41,276 nt of DNA from an uncultured Pelagibacteraceae bacterium (GCA_902623415.1 CACNTU010000007.1:1-41276), one strand, 5' to 3'. Shown: positions 10,156-20,465, counted from the first letter of the stretch. Translations and numbers: made by a program. The notes: generated from the letters alone by a model not told the origin.

Positions 10156-11709
10156 ATGTTAAATAAAAGAGCAGATAAACTTGAATTATTAAGAATTGCT
10201 GAAGCTGTAGCTTTAGAAAAATCAATTGATAAAGAACTAATTATAAGTTCTATGGAAACAGGTATTGCTAAAGCTGCAAAATCAAAATTTGGACAGGAAA
10301 ATGAAATTAAAGTTTCTATCAATAGAGACAATGGAGATATTGAACTTTTTAGAAAATTGATAATCGCTGAAAATCCTGAAAATGCCAATACAGAGATAAA
10401 ATTAGAAGATGCAATTAATTTAAATGAATTAAATAAAGATAAATCTATTGGTGATGAAGTATTGCAGCCACTTCCTTCATTTGATTTTGGAAGAATAGCT
10501 GCGCAAACCGCAAAGCAGGTGATTAGTTTTAATGTAAGAGAAGCTGAAAGAGAAAGACAATTTAACGATTTTATTGATAAGAAAGACACAATTTTAAGTG
10601 GAATCGTAAAGAGATTAGAATTTGGAAATGTAATTGTTGATTTAGGAAGAACTGAAGCAATAATTCAAAAAAATGAATTAATACCTCGTGAAAATATTAA
10701 AGCAGGTGATCGTATAAAAGCTTATTGTCATGACGTTAGAAGAGAACCTAGAGGGCAACAAATATTTCTATCTAGAGCTCATCCTAAATTTATGGAAAAG
10801 CTTTTTGTTCAAGAGGTTCCCGAAATTTATGACGGACTAATAGAAATTAAATCTTCTTCAAGAGATCCTGGAAGTAGAGCTAAAATATGTGTTAAAGCAG
10901 TTGATACATCTCTAGATCCGGTGGGTGCTTGTGTAGGTATGAGAGGTTCAAGAGTGCAGGCTGTTGTAAATGAACTTCAAGGAGAGAAAATTGATATAGT
11001 TAATTGGTCAGAAGACCCTGCTATTTTGGTTTCAAATGCGTTATCCCCTGCTGAAGTTCAAAGAGTTAACGTTGATAGTGAAAGAAAAAAACTTGATGTA
11101 ATTCTTACTGAGGAAAATTTAAGCAAAGCAATAGGAAGAAGAGGTCAAAATGTAAGACTTGCGACAAAACTCTTAAACTATGAAATTAATATAATGACAG
11201 ATGCAGAAGACTCTGAACGAAGACAATTAGAATTTAAAGAAAAAACTGATAACTTTGTAAAAAATTTAGAGTTAGATGAAACTTTAGGTCAGTTACTTGT
11301 TGCTGAAGGTTTTTCAACTATCGATGATATCAAAGATAGTTCAGCTGAAAATTTAATGAAAATAGAAGGTATAGAAGAAGATACCGCTAAAGCATTAATA
11401 GAAAGAGCTAAAGAGTTTCATGAAAAGGATCAAGAGGATATTTCTCAGAGAATTAAAGAATTAGGTCTGGAAGATGCATTGATTAATTTAAAGGGATTAA
11501 CACCAGGAATGTTAGTCACACTTGGTGAACAAAAAATTTTAAGTTTAGAAGATTTTGCAGATTTAGCATCTGATGAATTAACTGGTGGTTATGATGTGGT
11601 TAAAGGTGAGAGAGTAAAAATCCATGGTTATCTGGAGGATTTTGCTTTATCTAAAGAAGAGGCAGATGAACTAATTATGTCTGCTAGAAATATTGTTTAT
11701 AAAGATTGA
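10156..11709 (+). CDS. nusA: Transcription termination/antitermination factor NusA
   Basis: MLNKRADKLELLRIAEAVALEKSID start; S1/KH domains (VGACVGMRGSRVQAVVNELQGEKIDIV). The ORF-track start at 10117 lies inside the terminator hairpin, so ATG 10156 with upstream GGAG is preferred. Confidence 0.95.
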   Translation: MLNKRADKLELLRIAEAVALEKSIDKELIISSMETGIAKAAKSKFGQENEIKVSINRDNGDIELFRKLIIAENPENANTEIKLEDAINLNELNKDKSIGDEVLQPLPSFDFGRIAAQTAKQVISFNVREAERERQFNDFIDKKDTILSGIVKRLEFGNVIVDLGRTEAIIQKNELIPRENIKAGDRIKAYCHDVRREPRGQQIFLSRAHPKFMEKLFVQEVPEIYDGLIEIKSSSRDPGSRAKICVKAVDTSLDPVGACVGMRGSRVQAVVNELQGEKIDIVNWSEDPAILVSNALSPAEVQRVNVDSERKKLDVILTEENLSKAIGRRGQNVRLATKLLNYEINIMTDAEDSERRQLEFKEKTDNFVKNLELDETLGQLLVAEGFSTIDDIKDSSAENLMKIEGIEEDTAKALIERAKEFHEKDQEDISQRIKELGLEDALINLKGLTPGMLVTLGEQKILSLEDFADLASDELTGGYDVVKGERVKIHGYLEDFALSKEEADELIMSARNIVYKD

Positions 11710-11719
11710 GTAATGAGGT

Positions 11720-13939
11720 ATGGAGAAAAAAACAAAATTAACAATTTCAGGCTCAGCCAAAAAATCAATCAAGAACATTGAGATTGCTAAATCTCAAGGA
11801 AAAAATTCTGTAGTAATTGAAAAACAAACTGGAAAATTATCGAGTAGAGGTGGATCATTTAGATCTAGTACGAATAAGCCAAGAACAATCTCAACTTTCA
11901 ACAGAGGAGCACCATTAAAACCTTCATTTAATCCTAAATCCCCCCCTATAACAAACGATTTTGAAAAGAGAAAACTAGCAGAGCAAAGAGCTACTAAACG
12001 ACTTAAAGGAGATAGTGAAAGCAAAGATAGAAAAACTTTAAAAGCTGGAACAAAAAAAAGAGAGTTAAAGTTAACAGTGTCAAGAGCGCTAAGTGATGAG
12101 ATTGATGCAAAACAAAGAAGTTTAGCATCAGTTAAAAGAGCAAGGCAAAAAGAGATAAAAAATTCTTCAAAAGATGACTCTCAAGAAAATTTAAAACCAA
12201 TTAAAAGAGACATTAATATACCTGAAGTAATCACAGTAAGAGAACTAGCAAACAGAATGGCAGAACAATCAAGTAATGTAATTAAGCATTTATTTGGTAT
12301 GGGTGTTACGGTTACTATCAATCAAACATTAGCTGCAGATACTGCAGAATATTTAGTTAAAGAATTTGGTCATAACCCAATAAGAGAAGAGAAAGCAGAA
12401 GAAATTATTCAAAAAATAAAAGCTTCAAGAACAGAAAATTTAAAAAATCGACCCCCAATAGTTACTGTCATGGGGCATGTGGATCATGGTAAAACATCAG
12501 TACTAGATGTGCTTAGAAGTGCAAATGTAGTTTCAGGAGAATTTGGTGGGATAACTCAACACATTGGTGCCTATCAAATTGAAAGCCAAGGAAATAAATT
12601 AACATTTATTGACACACCAGGTCATGCTGCTTTTACAGAGATGAGGGCAAGAGGATCAAAATTAACTGATGTGGTTGTATTAGTGGTTGCTGCAGATGAT
12701 GGAGTTAAACCTCAAACTATTGAGTCAATTAAACACGCTAAAGCTGCCAATGTTCCAATAGTTGTAGCAATAAATAAATGTGATCTTCCAGAGGCAGATC
12801 CTCAGAAGATAAAAAATCAATTATTAGAACATGAATTAATTGCTGAAGATTTATCTGGCGATACTTTAATGGTTGAAATTTCAACTAAAACAAAACAAAA
12901 CTTAGGTAAATTAGTAGAATCTATAGTACTTCAAGCTGAGATTTTGGATCTTAAAACAGATTATGAATCTAAAGCTACAGGTATAGTTTTAGAGTCTAAA
13001 ATTGATGTTGGTAGAGGTCCAGTTGCAAATATAATTGTTACTACTGGAACTCTTAAAAGAGGTGATTTTTTTGTAAGTGGTCTAAGATGGGGAAAAGTTA
13101 GAGCCATAATTAATGACAAAGGTCAAAATATTAGTGAAGCCTTACCTTCAACACCTGTAGAAATTTTAGGAATAAATGGGGCAGCAAAAGCTGGAGATGA
13201 TTTTATAGTTCTAGATACTGAAAAAGAAGCTAAAACACTAAGTGAAAATAGAGCTCAAGAAAGCAAAGACGGAAAAAATCCGCTAACTTTTGCAACTCAA
13301 GACTCAGCCTTTTCAGATAAATCTACGGAGGAATTAAATTTAATTATTAAATCTGATGTTCACGGATCATCAGAGGCTATTAAAAATGCAATCAGTCAAA
13401 TTAAACACGATGAAGTTAAACCTAAAATAATTTTATCTGACATAGGAATGGTAACAGAGACAGACGTTACATTAGCTAAAGCTTCAAATGCAGTATTAAT
13501 AGCCTTCAATGTTAAACCAAGTAAAGAAGCAAAAAAACTTGCTGAAAATGAAAAAATAAAAATATCTTCATACAATATTATTTATGAAGTCTTAGATTAC
13601 ATTAAGCAAAGAATGTCAGGATTATTGGCGCCTGATGTACAAGAAAAAATTACTGGTACTGCACAAATTTTAGAAATATTTAAAGTTTCGGGTGCAGGTA
13701 AAGTTGCTGGCTCAAAAGTAACTGAAGGAGAAATTAATAGTGCTTCAGATGTAAGAATTATTAGAGATGGAGTTATTATATATACTGGTAAAGTTTCAAC
13801 AATATTCAGAGAAAAAAACCAAGTTAAACAGGTAAGTGATGGTCAAGAATGTGGAATAACCGTTAAAGATTATATGGATTTTCAAAAAAATGACACAATA
13901 GAAGCATTTAGTGTTACATCTACAGAGAGGTCAATTTAA
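11720..13939 (+). CDS. infB: Translation initiation factor IF-2
   Basis: PPIVTVMGHVDHGKTSVLD G1, DTPGHAAFTEMRARG G3, NKCD G4. Confidence 0.98.
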   Translation: MEKKTKLTISGSAKKSIKNIEIAKSQGKNSVVIEKQTGKLSSRGGSFRSSTNKPRTISTFNRGAPLKPSFNPKSPPITNDFEKRKLAEQRATKRLKGDSESKDRKTLKAGTKKRELKLTVSRALSDEIDAKQRSLASVKRARQKEIKNSSKDDSQENLKPIKRDINIPEVITVRELANRMAEQSSNVIKHLFGMGVTVTINQTLAADTAEYLVKEFGHNPIREEKAEEIIQKIKASRTENLKNRPPIVTVMGHVDHGKTSVLDVLRSANVVSGEFGGITQHIGAYQIESQGNKLTFIDTPGHAAFTEMRARGSKLTDVVVLVVAADDGVKPQTIESIKHAKAANVPIVVAINKCDLPEADPQKIKNQLLEHELIAEDLSGDTLMVEISTKTKQNLGKLVESIVLQAEILDLKTDYESKATGIVLESKIDVGRGPVANIIVTTGTLKRGDFFVSGLRWGKVRAIINDKGQNISEALPSTPVEILGINGAAKAGDDFIVLDTEKEAKTLSENRAQESKDGKNPLTFATQDSAFSDKSTEELNLIIKSDVHGSSEAIKNAISQIKHDEVKPKIILSDIGMVTETDVTLAKASNAVLIAFNVKPSKEAKKLAENEKIKISSYNIIYEVLDYIKQRMSGLLAPDVQEKITGTAQILEIFKVSGAGKVAGSKVTEGEINSASDVRIIRDGVIIYTGKVSTIFREKNQVKQVSDGQECGITVKDYMDFQKNDTIEAFSVTSTERSI

Positions 13940-14307
13940 TGGCAGATAGAATAGGAAAACCAGTATCTCAAAGACAGCTTAGAGTAGGAGAAATGATTAA
14001 GCAGTCTTTAAGCATGATTTTTATAAGAAATGAGGCTAAGGTGCCCAATTTAGAAACAAACACAATAACGGTTACTGAGGTTAGAATGAGTCCTGATTTA
14101 AAAATTGCTAAAGCATATGTTCTTCCATTGGGTGGAAAAGATGCGGAAGAAACAATTAATATTTTAAAGGAATATTCGTTTTTAATTAGAAAAATTTTAT
14201 CACAAAAAGTGGTTATGAAATTTTTACCAAAATTACTATTTAAGAAAGACGAATCTTTTGAGTATGCGGAAAAAATAGAAAACTTAATAAAACAAACAAA
14301 TAAATAG
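13939..14307 (+). CDS. rbfA: Ribosome-binding factor A
   Basis: RQLRVGEMIKQSLSMI, MSPDLKIAKAYVLPLG, position between infB and rpsO. Confidence 0.93.
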   Translation: MADRIGKPVSQRQLRVGEMIKQSLSMIFIRNEAKVPNLETNTITVTEVRMSPDLKIAKAYVLPLGGKDAEETINILKEYSFLIRKILSQKVVMKFLPKLLFKKDESFEYAEKIENLIKQTNK

Positions 14308-14319
14308 GAAGATAGAGGC

Positions 14320-14568
14320 ATGAACAAAAAGATACAAGAATTAGCAACACACGATAAAGATACTGGATCTTCAGAGATACAGATCGCTTTGCTAACAGAG
14401 AAAATTGAAACTCTCTCTAAACATATTAAGCAATTCAAAAAAGATAAACATTCATCTGTTGGATTGTTGAGAGCGGTAAATAGAAGAAAGAAATTGTTAG
14501 AATACCTTAAGAAAAATAAAATGGATTCTTACAAAAATGTACTGTCGAAATTGAATTTAAGAAAATAG
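14320..14568 (+). CDS. rpsO: 30S ribosomal protein S15
   Basis: HDKDTGSSEIQIALLTEKIETLSKHIKQFKKDKHSSVGLLRAVNRRKKLLEYLKK. Confidence 0.98.
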   Translation: MNKKIQELATHDKDTGSSEIQIALLTEKIETLSKHIKQFKKDKHSSVGLLRAVNRRKKLLEYLKKNKMDSYKNVLSKLNLRK

Positions 14569-14584
14569 AAATCAAAATAGATAG

Positions 14585-14625
14585 AACGGAATGGAACGAA
14601 ACGAACGAAACGAAATGGAAATGAA
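14585..14625 (+). repeat. ACGAA-type short repeat tract in the rpsO-pnp leader
   Basis: AACGGAATGGAACGAAACGAACGAAACGAAATGGAAATGAA: ACGAA at 14596, 14601, 14605 and 14610, plus ACGGA at 14586. Only 6 T in the 57-nt leader. Confidence 0.8.
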
Positions 14626-16698
14626 ATGTTTAAAGTATACAAGAAGGAAATTGAAGTAGCGGGAAAGAAGATAAGTTTAGAAACAGGTAAAGTAGCAAGA
14701 CAGGCAGACGGTGCAATAATTGCAACATGTGGAGAGACAGTCGTACTAGCAACAGTAGTAGGAGCAAAAAAAGTAAATCCTGATATGGACTACTTTCCAT
14801 TATCTGTAAATTACCAAGAAAAATATTATGCAGCTGGAAAAATTCCAGGTGGGTATTTTAAAAGAGAAGCAAGACCAACTGAAAGTGAAACATTAATCTC
14901 TAGATTAATTGATAGACCAATCAGACCTTTGTTCCCTGATGAATTTAAAAATGAAGTACAGTTATTACCAACAGTAATTTCATACGATAAAGAAAATGAA
15001 CCAGATATTTTATCAATCACTGCATCATCAGCTGCATTATCAATATCAGGAATGCCATTCATGGGGCCTGTAGGAGCTTCAAGAGTTGGTTTTATTGATG
15101 GTAAATATGTTTTAAACCCATCTAAAGTAGATTTAGAAAAATCAAAATTAGATTTGGTTGTAGCAGGTACAAAAGATGCTGTGCTTATGGTTGAGTCTGA
15201 AGCAAGTGGTTTAACAGAAGAAGAAATGTTAAATGCAGTTAAATTTGGACATGAAGGATTTGTTCCAGTAATTGAAATGATTGAGGAACTTGCAAAAGAA
15301 TGTAGAAAACCTGAGTGGACTGTTGAAAAGAAAGATCTATCAGAAGTAAAGAAAAAATTAGAAGAAACTTTTACGGAAGATCTTAAGAAAGCCTTTGCGA
15401 CAAGAGATAAACAAGATAGATCAGATCAAATTTCAGAGATAACTGATAAAGCTAAAAAGCTTTACGAAGAGGATGAAAATTATAGTGATCTAGATGTTAA
15501 TAGTCAGTTAAAAAATATTGAAAAATCAATTGTTAGAACTGATATACTTAAAAACAAAAATAGAATTGATGGTAGAGGCTTATCAGATGTAAGACCAATT
15601 TCGTGCGAAGTTGGTGTTTTACCAAGAGCTCATGGTTCTGCATTGTTTACAAGAGGAGAAACTCAAGCAATTGTTGTTGCAACATTAGGTACATCTGATG
15701 ATGAGCAAAGAATTGAAAGTTTGGATGGATTGCAAAGAGAACGATTTATGCTTCACTACAATTTTCCTCCTTTTTCAGTTGGAGAAACTGGTAGAATTGG
15801 AACAGGTAGAAGAGAAATTGGTCATGGTAAATTAGCATGGAGAGCAATTAACTCATCACTACCAACCAAAGAAGCATTTCCATATACCTTTAGAGTAGTT
15901 TCGGAGATTACAGAGTCGAATGGATCTTCTTCTATGGCAACTGTTTGTGGAACTTCTTTAGCATTGATGGATGCAGGAGTGCCAATCAAGGAGCCAGTTG
16001 CAGGTATTGCAATGGGATTAATAAAAGAAGGTGATGATTTTAGCGTTCTATCAGATATTTTAGGTGATGAGGATCATTTAGGTGATATGGATTTTAAAGT
16101 AGCTGGAACTAAAGATGGAATAACTTCTCTTCAAATGGATATCAAAATTACAGGTATTACATTTGAAATTATGGAGCAGGCATTAAGTCAAGCTAAAGAG
16201 GGAAGAGTTCATATCTTAGGAGAAATGAATAAAGCATTATCTGCTTCAAGATCTGATGTTGGAAAACATACTCCAAAAATGGAACAAGTTAATGTTGATA
16301 AAAAAGACATTGCAGCTGTGATTGGAAAAGGTGGTGCAACAATTAGAGAGATAGTTGAAAAATCAGGTGCAAAAGTAGATGTAAATGACGAAGGTGTAGT
16401 AACAGTTGCTGCACCAGATGAAGAGTCTAGAAACATCGCAATGCAAATGATAAAAGACATCACTGCAAAAGCTGAATTGAATAAAATTTATTCAGGAAAA
16501 GTAATGAAGATCATGGAGTTTGGTGCATTTGTAAATTTCTTAGGAAAACAAGATGGACTGGTTCATATCTCGGAACTTGCAGATAAGAGAGTTGCTAAAG
16601 TAACTGACGTTGTCAAAGAAGGCGATGAAGTAAAAGTCAAAGTAATTGGTTTCGACAGAGGTAAAGTTAAACTTTCTATGAAGCAAGTATCTGAATAA
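14626..16698 (+). CDS. pnp: Polyribonucleotide nucleotidyltransferase
   Basis: RNase PH repeats ([38 protein letters not shown]), KH ([11 protein letters not shown]) and S1 domains. Confidence 0.98.
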   Translation: MFKVYKKEIEVAGKKISLETGKVARQADGAIIATCGETVVLATVVGAKKVNPDMDYFPLSVNYQEKYYAAGKIPGGYFKREARPTESETLISRLIDRPIRPLFPDEFKNEVQLLPTVISYDKENEPDILSITASSAALSISGMPFMGPVGASRVGFIDGKYVLNPSKVDLEKSKLDLVVAGTKDAVLMVESEASGLTEEEMLNAVKFGHEGFVPVIEMIEELAKECRKPEWTVEKKDLSEVKKKLEETFTEDLKKAFATRDKQDRSDQISEITDKAKKLYEEDENYSDLDVNSQLKNIEKSIVRTDILKNKNRIDGRGLSDVRPISCEVGVLPRAHGSALFTRGETQAIVVATLGTSDDEQRIESLDGLQRERFMLHYNFPPFSVGETGRIGTGRREIGHGKLAWRAINSSLPTKEAFPYTFRVVSEITESNGSSSMATVCGTSLALMDAGVPIKEPVAGIAMGLIKEGDDFSVLSDILGDEDHLGDMDFKVAGTKDGITSLQMDIKITGITFEIMEQALSQAKEGRVHILGEMNKALSASRSDVGKHTPKMEQVNVDKKDIAAVIGKGGATIREIVEKSGAKVDVNDEGVVTVAAPDEESRNIAMQMIKDITAKAELNKIYSGKVMKIMEFGAFVNFLGKQDGLVHISELADKRVAKVTDVVKEGDEVKVKVIGFDRGKVKLSMKQVSE

Positions 16699-16716
16699 AA
16701 ATTTATATAACTTAAC

Positions 16717-16749
16717 TATAAATCCTAGATTAATATTCTAGGATTTATA
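16717..16749. terminator. Perfect stem-loop between convergent genes; probable bidirectional terminator
   Basis: TATAAATCCTAGA-TTAATAT-TCTAGGATTTATA: 13-bp inverted repeat with 7-nt loop. No long T-tract. Confidence 0.6.
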
Positions 16750-17815
16750 TTAATAAACTATAAAATTTAGTATAAATCTTGTGTCTAGTGTAAAAATATA
16801 CTCTTTTTAAATAGAAACTAAATATAAAAATATAATCATGTATTTCCAATGATTTTTTTTTATTTTTTTTATTTAGAAACACTTTTCTGAATAACTTAAT
16901 AGTATTTTTTTCTGATAATTTTTTCTCTAAAATATTTGCGCTAATTCTTTTTTCTTTTTTAAAATTTTTTAGTTTACTAATTAAATCGTTTATAGAAAAA
17001 TAAGGCTTTACATTATTTTTGCATACTTCAAAATGAGCTCTATGTTTGCAGAAACCGTAAGTAAATATAATCTTATTTTTTATAGCAAACTCTGCACATG
17101 AAATACCAAAACTTTCCCCCAGAGATCTAGCATGCAACATCGCATCACAAGTATTGATAAACTTTACTTTTTTTAATTCATCAAAACTACCTTTAATAAA
17201 TATTACTCTTTTATGTAAAATAAATTGATTAATGTTCATAAATAAAAAATAAATATTTTTATTTTCATTTAAAATCTTTTTTATAGCATCTTTAACAAAT
17301 TTTAAATCAAAGCTTGTAGCTCCACCATGGTATCCAAAAACTTTTGCATTTTTAGGAATTTTTAACATTTTTCTCAGATCTTGATTATTCTTTGGAAGTC
17401 TAATTGGCAATGGAACGTAAGGATATTTATTATTTGAACAATTTTTAGATAGCCATCCAGATACAAAAGCGTATTTATGACCATGATATTTAGAGTTTTC
17501 TGGAAAAATTGCATGAATTATATTTTTTGTATTTGGTAATAAATAATCCTTAAAACCTTCTCTCTGAAAATAACAATAATCAATTTTTAATTTCTTTACG
17601 AAACTATTTAATTCATCTTTATTTTTTACTCCAATGAACACAAATTTTTTTTTAAAATTTTTCATAGCCTCATTTTCATTCTCAGATGAATTTTTGTTAT
17701 AAAAAATAAATGACTTATTTTTGAGAATTTTTTGATTATTAATTGCGTATAAGTATACAGAATTGCAAACACCTCTAAAATTTACTTCTTTAAGGTAAAA
17801 ACCAATTTTCAACAT
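16745..17815 (-). CDS. Glycosyltransferase (GT-B / GT4-like)
   Basis: IPKNAKVFGYHGGATSFDLKFVKDAI and C-terminal MLHARSLGESFGISCAEFAIKNKIIFTYG, resembling GT4 donor-binding regions. Confidence 0.65.
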   Translation of the reverse strand: MLKIGFYLKEVNFRGVCNSVYLYAINNQKILKNKSFIFYNKNSSENENEAMKNFKKKFVFIGVKNKDELNSFVKKLKIDYCYFQREGFKDYLLPNTKNIIHAIFPENSKYHGHKYAFVSGWLSKNCSNNKYPYVPLPIRLPKNNQDLRKMLKIPKNAKVFGYHGGATSFDLKFVKDAIKKILNENKNIYFLFMNINQFILHKRVIFIKGSFDELKKVKFINTCDAMLHARSLGESFGISCAEFAIKNKIIFTYGFCKHRAHFEVCKNNVKPYFSINDLISKLKNFKKEKRISANILEKKLSEKNTIKLFRKVFLNKKNKKKSLEIHDYIFIFSFYLKRVYFYTRHKIYTKFYSLLI

Positions 17816-17876
17816 AACTTTAGATAGTATAAAAAAAGTCTTTTCTTACAAGTTATGTTGTAATAATTATATTATA

Positions 17877-18662
17877 TTAATTAATATTTTTGGGATCTGG
17901 CATTCCTACTTTATTGTATCCAGCGTCAACATAGTGAATTTCTCCAGTAACACCGTTTGCCAGGTCACTTAGGAGATATAATGCTGAATTTCCAACATCA
18001 TGAATATCGACGTTTCTCTTGAGGAAAGAATGCTCCTCATTCCATTTATATAAGAATTTTGCATCTCCGATTGCAGAGGCAGCCAATGTCTTAATAGGTC
18101 CAGCGCTTATAGCATTTACTCTCATGCCTTTAGCTCCTAAGTCTCTTGCTAGATACTTAACACTAGCTTCAAGAGCTGATTTACAAACACCCATTACATT
18201 ATAATTTGGAATTGCTTTAGTAGACTCGTAAGTTAAAGTTAATAGACTTCCACCATGTTTCATTACTTTTGAGGCTTCTTTTGCTACTTCAGTAAATGAA
18301 AAACAAGAAATTAGCATACTTCTTAAAAAATTTTCTCTTGTTGTATTTAAATACTCACCTGATAACTCTGATTTATCTGAAAAGGCTACTGCATGAACTA
18401 CAAAATCAAGTTCACCCCATTGAGATTTAATATCCTCAAATAGTTTAACTACTTCATCTTTTTTTTCAACATCACAACTAAATGTAATATTTGAATTTAA
18501 TTTTTCTGCTAAAGGAACTACTCTTTTTTTAAGAGCATCACCCAAATATGTAAATGCAAGCTCAGCTCCAGCCTCTGCAAGTTTTTGAGAAATACCCCAG
18601 GCAATAGATCTTTCATTGGCAACACCCATAATTAATCCTTTTTTACCTTTCATTAAACTCAT
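17877..18662 (-). CDS. fabI: Enoyl-[acyl-carrier-protein] reductase (NADH)
   Basis: GKKGLIMGVANERSIAWGIS, AKGMRVNAISAGPIKTLAASAI. Confidence 0.97.
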   Translation of the reverse strand: MSLMKGKKGLIMGVANERSIAWGISQKLAEAGAELAFTYLGDALKKRVVPLAEKLNSNITFSCDVEKKDEVVKLFEDIKSQWGELDFVVHAVAFSDKSELSGEYLNTTRENFLRSMLISCFSFTEVAKEASKVMKHGGSLLTLTYESTKAIPNYNVMGVCKSALEASVKYLARDLGAKGMRVNAISAGPIKTLAASAIGDAKFLYKWNEEHSFLKRNVDIHDVGNSALYLLSDLANGVTGEIHYVDAGYNKVGMPDPKNIN

Positions 18663-18665
18663 AAA

Positions 18666-19877
18666 TCAAACCTTTTCAAAAATTAAAGCAGCATTAGTTC
18701 CACCAAATCCAAAGCTATTTGACATTACTGTATTTAAAATTGCTCCTGTTTCAGTTTTAGAAACTATAGGAAACTTTTTAGCATCATCATCCATATCTGT
18801 AATATTTGCTGAACCCGTTATAAAATTATTTTTCATCATTATTAAACAATAGATGGCTTCATGAACTGAAGCAGCCCCTAATGGATGTCCTGACAAAGAT
18901 TTTGTAGAACTTATTTTAGGAATTTCCTCTCCAAAAGTTTCTTTAATTGAATTAAGTTCAGTTATGTCTCCAACTGGAGTAGATGTTCCATGAGTATTAA
19001 TGTAATCAATTTTATTTTTAGCAGTTGCCATTGCCATTTTCATACATCTTACAGCACCTTCACCTGATGGTGCTACCATATCGTATCCATCTGAAGTTGC
19101 TCCATAACCAGTTAATTCTGCGTATATTTTAGCTCCTCTTGCTTTTGCATGTTCGTACTCTTCAAGTACTAATACGCCTGCACCTCCAGCGATTACAAAT
19201 CCATCTCTTGTTTTGTCATAAGCTCTTGAAGCTGTTTCAGGTTTATCATTATATTTTGAAGATAGTGCAGTCATTGCATCAAACATTGCTGTCATTGCCC
19301 AATGAATTTCTTCACTACCACCTGCAAAAACAATATCCTGTTTACCCATTTGAATTAATTCCATAGAATTTCCTATGCAATGTCCACTTGTTGCACATGC
19401 AGAACTCATTGTGTAATTAGTTCCTTTAATTTTAAATGGTACGGCAAGTGTTGCAGAAGCAGTACTGGCCATAGTTCTTGGAACAATAAAAGGTCCCATT
19501 AATTTTGGTGTCTTAGCTCTAGTTTTATCTGCAGCTAAAATTACATTTTCTATAGAAGGTCCCCCTGAACCCATCACAATTCCAGTTTTAAAATTACTTA
19601 CTTCACTTTCTTCTAACCCAGAGTCTTCAATAGCTTCTTTCATTGCAATATAATTGTAAGCTGAGCCTGATCCCATAAATCTAATTGTTTTTCTATCGAT
19701 ATGATCCTCGAGTTTAATATTTGGTTTACCATGAACATGGCTTTTCAGGTTATGCTCTTTATAATCTTCAGCATAAGAAATTCCTGATTTTGAATTTAAT
19801 AAAGATTGATGAACTTCTTCTTGATTATTTCCTAAACAAGAAACAACTCCTAAGCCTGTAATAACTACTCTTCTCAT
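18666..19877 (-). CDS. fabB: 3-oxoacyl-ACP synthase I
   Basis: [30 protein letters not shown] active site, [23 protein letters not shown]. Confidence 0.96.
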   Translation of the reverse strand: MRRVVITGLGVVSCLGNNQEEVHQSLLNSKSGISYAEDYKEHNLKSHVHGKPNIKLEDHIDRKTIRFMGSGSAYNYIAMKEAIEDSGLEESEVSNFKTGIVMGSGGPSIENVILAADKTRAKTPKLMGPFIVPRTMASTASATLAVPFKIKGTNYTMSSACATSGHCIGNSMELIQMGKQDIVFAGGSEEIHWAMTAMFDAMTALSSKYNDKPETASRAYDKTRDGFVIAGGAGVLVLEEYEHAKARGAKIYAELTGYGATSDGYDMVAPSGEGAVRCMKMAMATAKNKIDYINTHGTSTPVGDITELNSIKETFGEEIPKISSTKSLSGHPLGAASVHEAIYCLIMMKNNFITGSANITDMDDDAKKFPIVSKTETGAILNTVMSNSFGFGGTNAALIFEKV

Positions 19878-20377
19878 TATTTAAACAACCCCACTTTTAA
19901 ACTTTCTGCTGAATATATTTTTTTATTATCTGCAAGAACAATTCCATTTGCAAGCCCAACAGTTGTTCCTCCAGGAGACATAATTTTTTTCATATCTATT
20001 TCATATCTTACATTTTTTACACTCTGTAATACTTCGCCTGTAAATTTCACAGTACCCACTCCTAGAGCTCTTCCTTTTCCAGGATTTCCTAGCCAACCTA
20101 GAAAAAAACCTACGAGTTGCCACATAGCATCTAAACCTAAGCACCCTGGCATAACTGGATCTTTCTTAAAATGACAATCAAAAAACCAAAGATCATCTTT
20201 AATATCTAATTCAGCTTTTAAAGAGCCCTTATTAAATGTACCATTATTTTCATTGATTTCAGTTATTCTGTCAAACATAAGCATTGGTGGAAGAGGTAAT
20301 TTTGCATTGCCAGGTCCAAAAAGATCACCATTTCCACAAGTTATTAGGTCATCATAGGAGTATGAGTTTTTTTTCAT
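19877..20377 (-). CDS. fabA: 3-hydroxydecanoyl-ACP dehydratase
   Basis: [37 protein letters not shown]. Probable start [11 protein letters not shown] at 20377; the ORF track extends to 20446. Confidence 0.94.
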   Translation of the reverse strand: MKKNSYSYDDLITCGNGDLFGPGNAKLPLPPMLMFDRITEINENNGTFNKGSLKAELDIKDDLWFFDCHFKKDPVMPGCLGLDAMWQLVGFFLGWLGNPGKGRALGVGTVKFTGEVLQSVKNVRYEIDMKKIMSPGGTTVGLANGIVLADNKKIYSAESLKVGLFK

Positions 20378-20448
20378 AATTTTGAGTTCCCTTAATACTT
20401 GATTTAATCCTAATATAATATAATAAAACATTATATTTTTATTCATAC

Positions 20449-20465
20449 TTTAGAATAATTATAAA
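20449..20465. promoter_or_regulatory. Irr-box (ICE)-like palindrome upstream of irr
   Basis: TTTAGAA-TAA-TTATAAA; resembles TTTAGAAnnnTTCTAAA with one half-site mismatch. 5 nt before the irr ATG. Confidence 0.5.

Noticed and set aside
10110-10589. 159-aa minus-strand ORF antisense to nusA
   Set aside because: Low-complexity Ser/Leu/Ile translation typical of the antisense of an A-rich gene, fully overlapped by well-supported nusA. The same applies to minus ORFs at 837-1046, 2020-2223, 4417-4605, 6880-7134, 9263-9463, 11794-12024, 13968-14438, 14826-15062, 16209-16463, 22194-22445, 23127-23309, 29456-29713 and 39851-40084.
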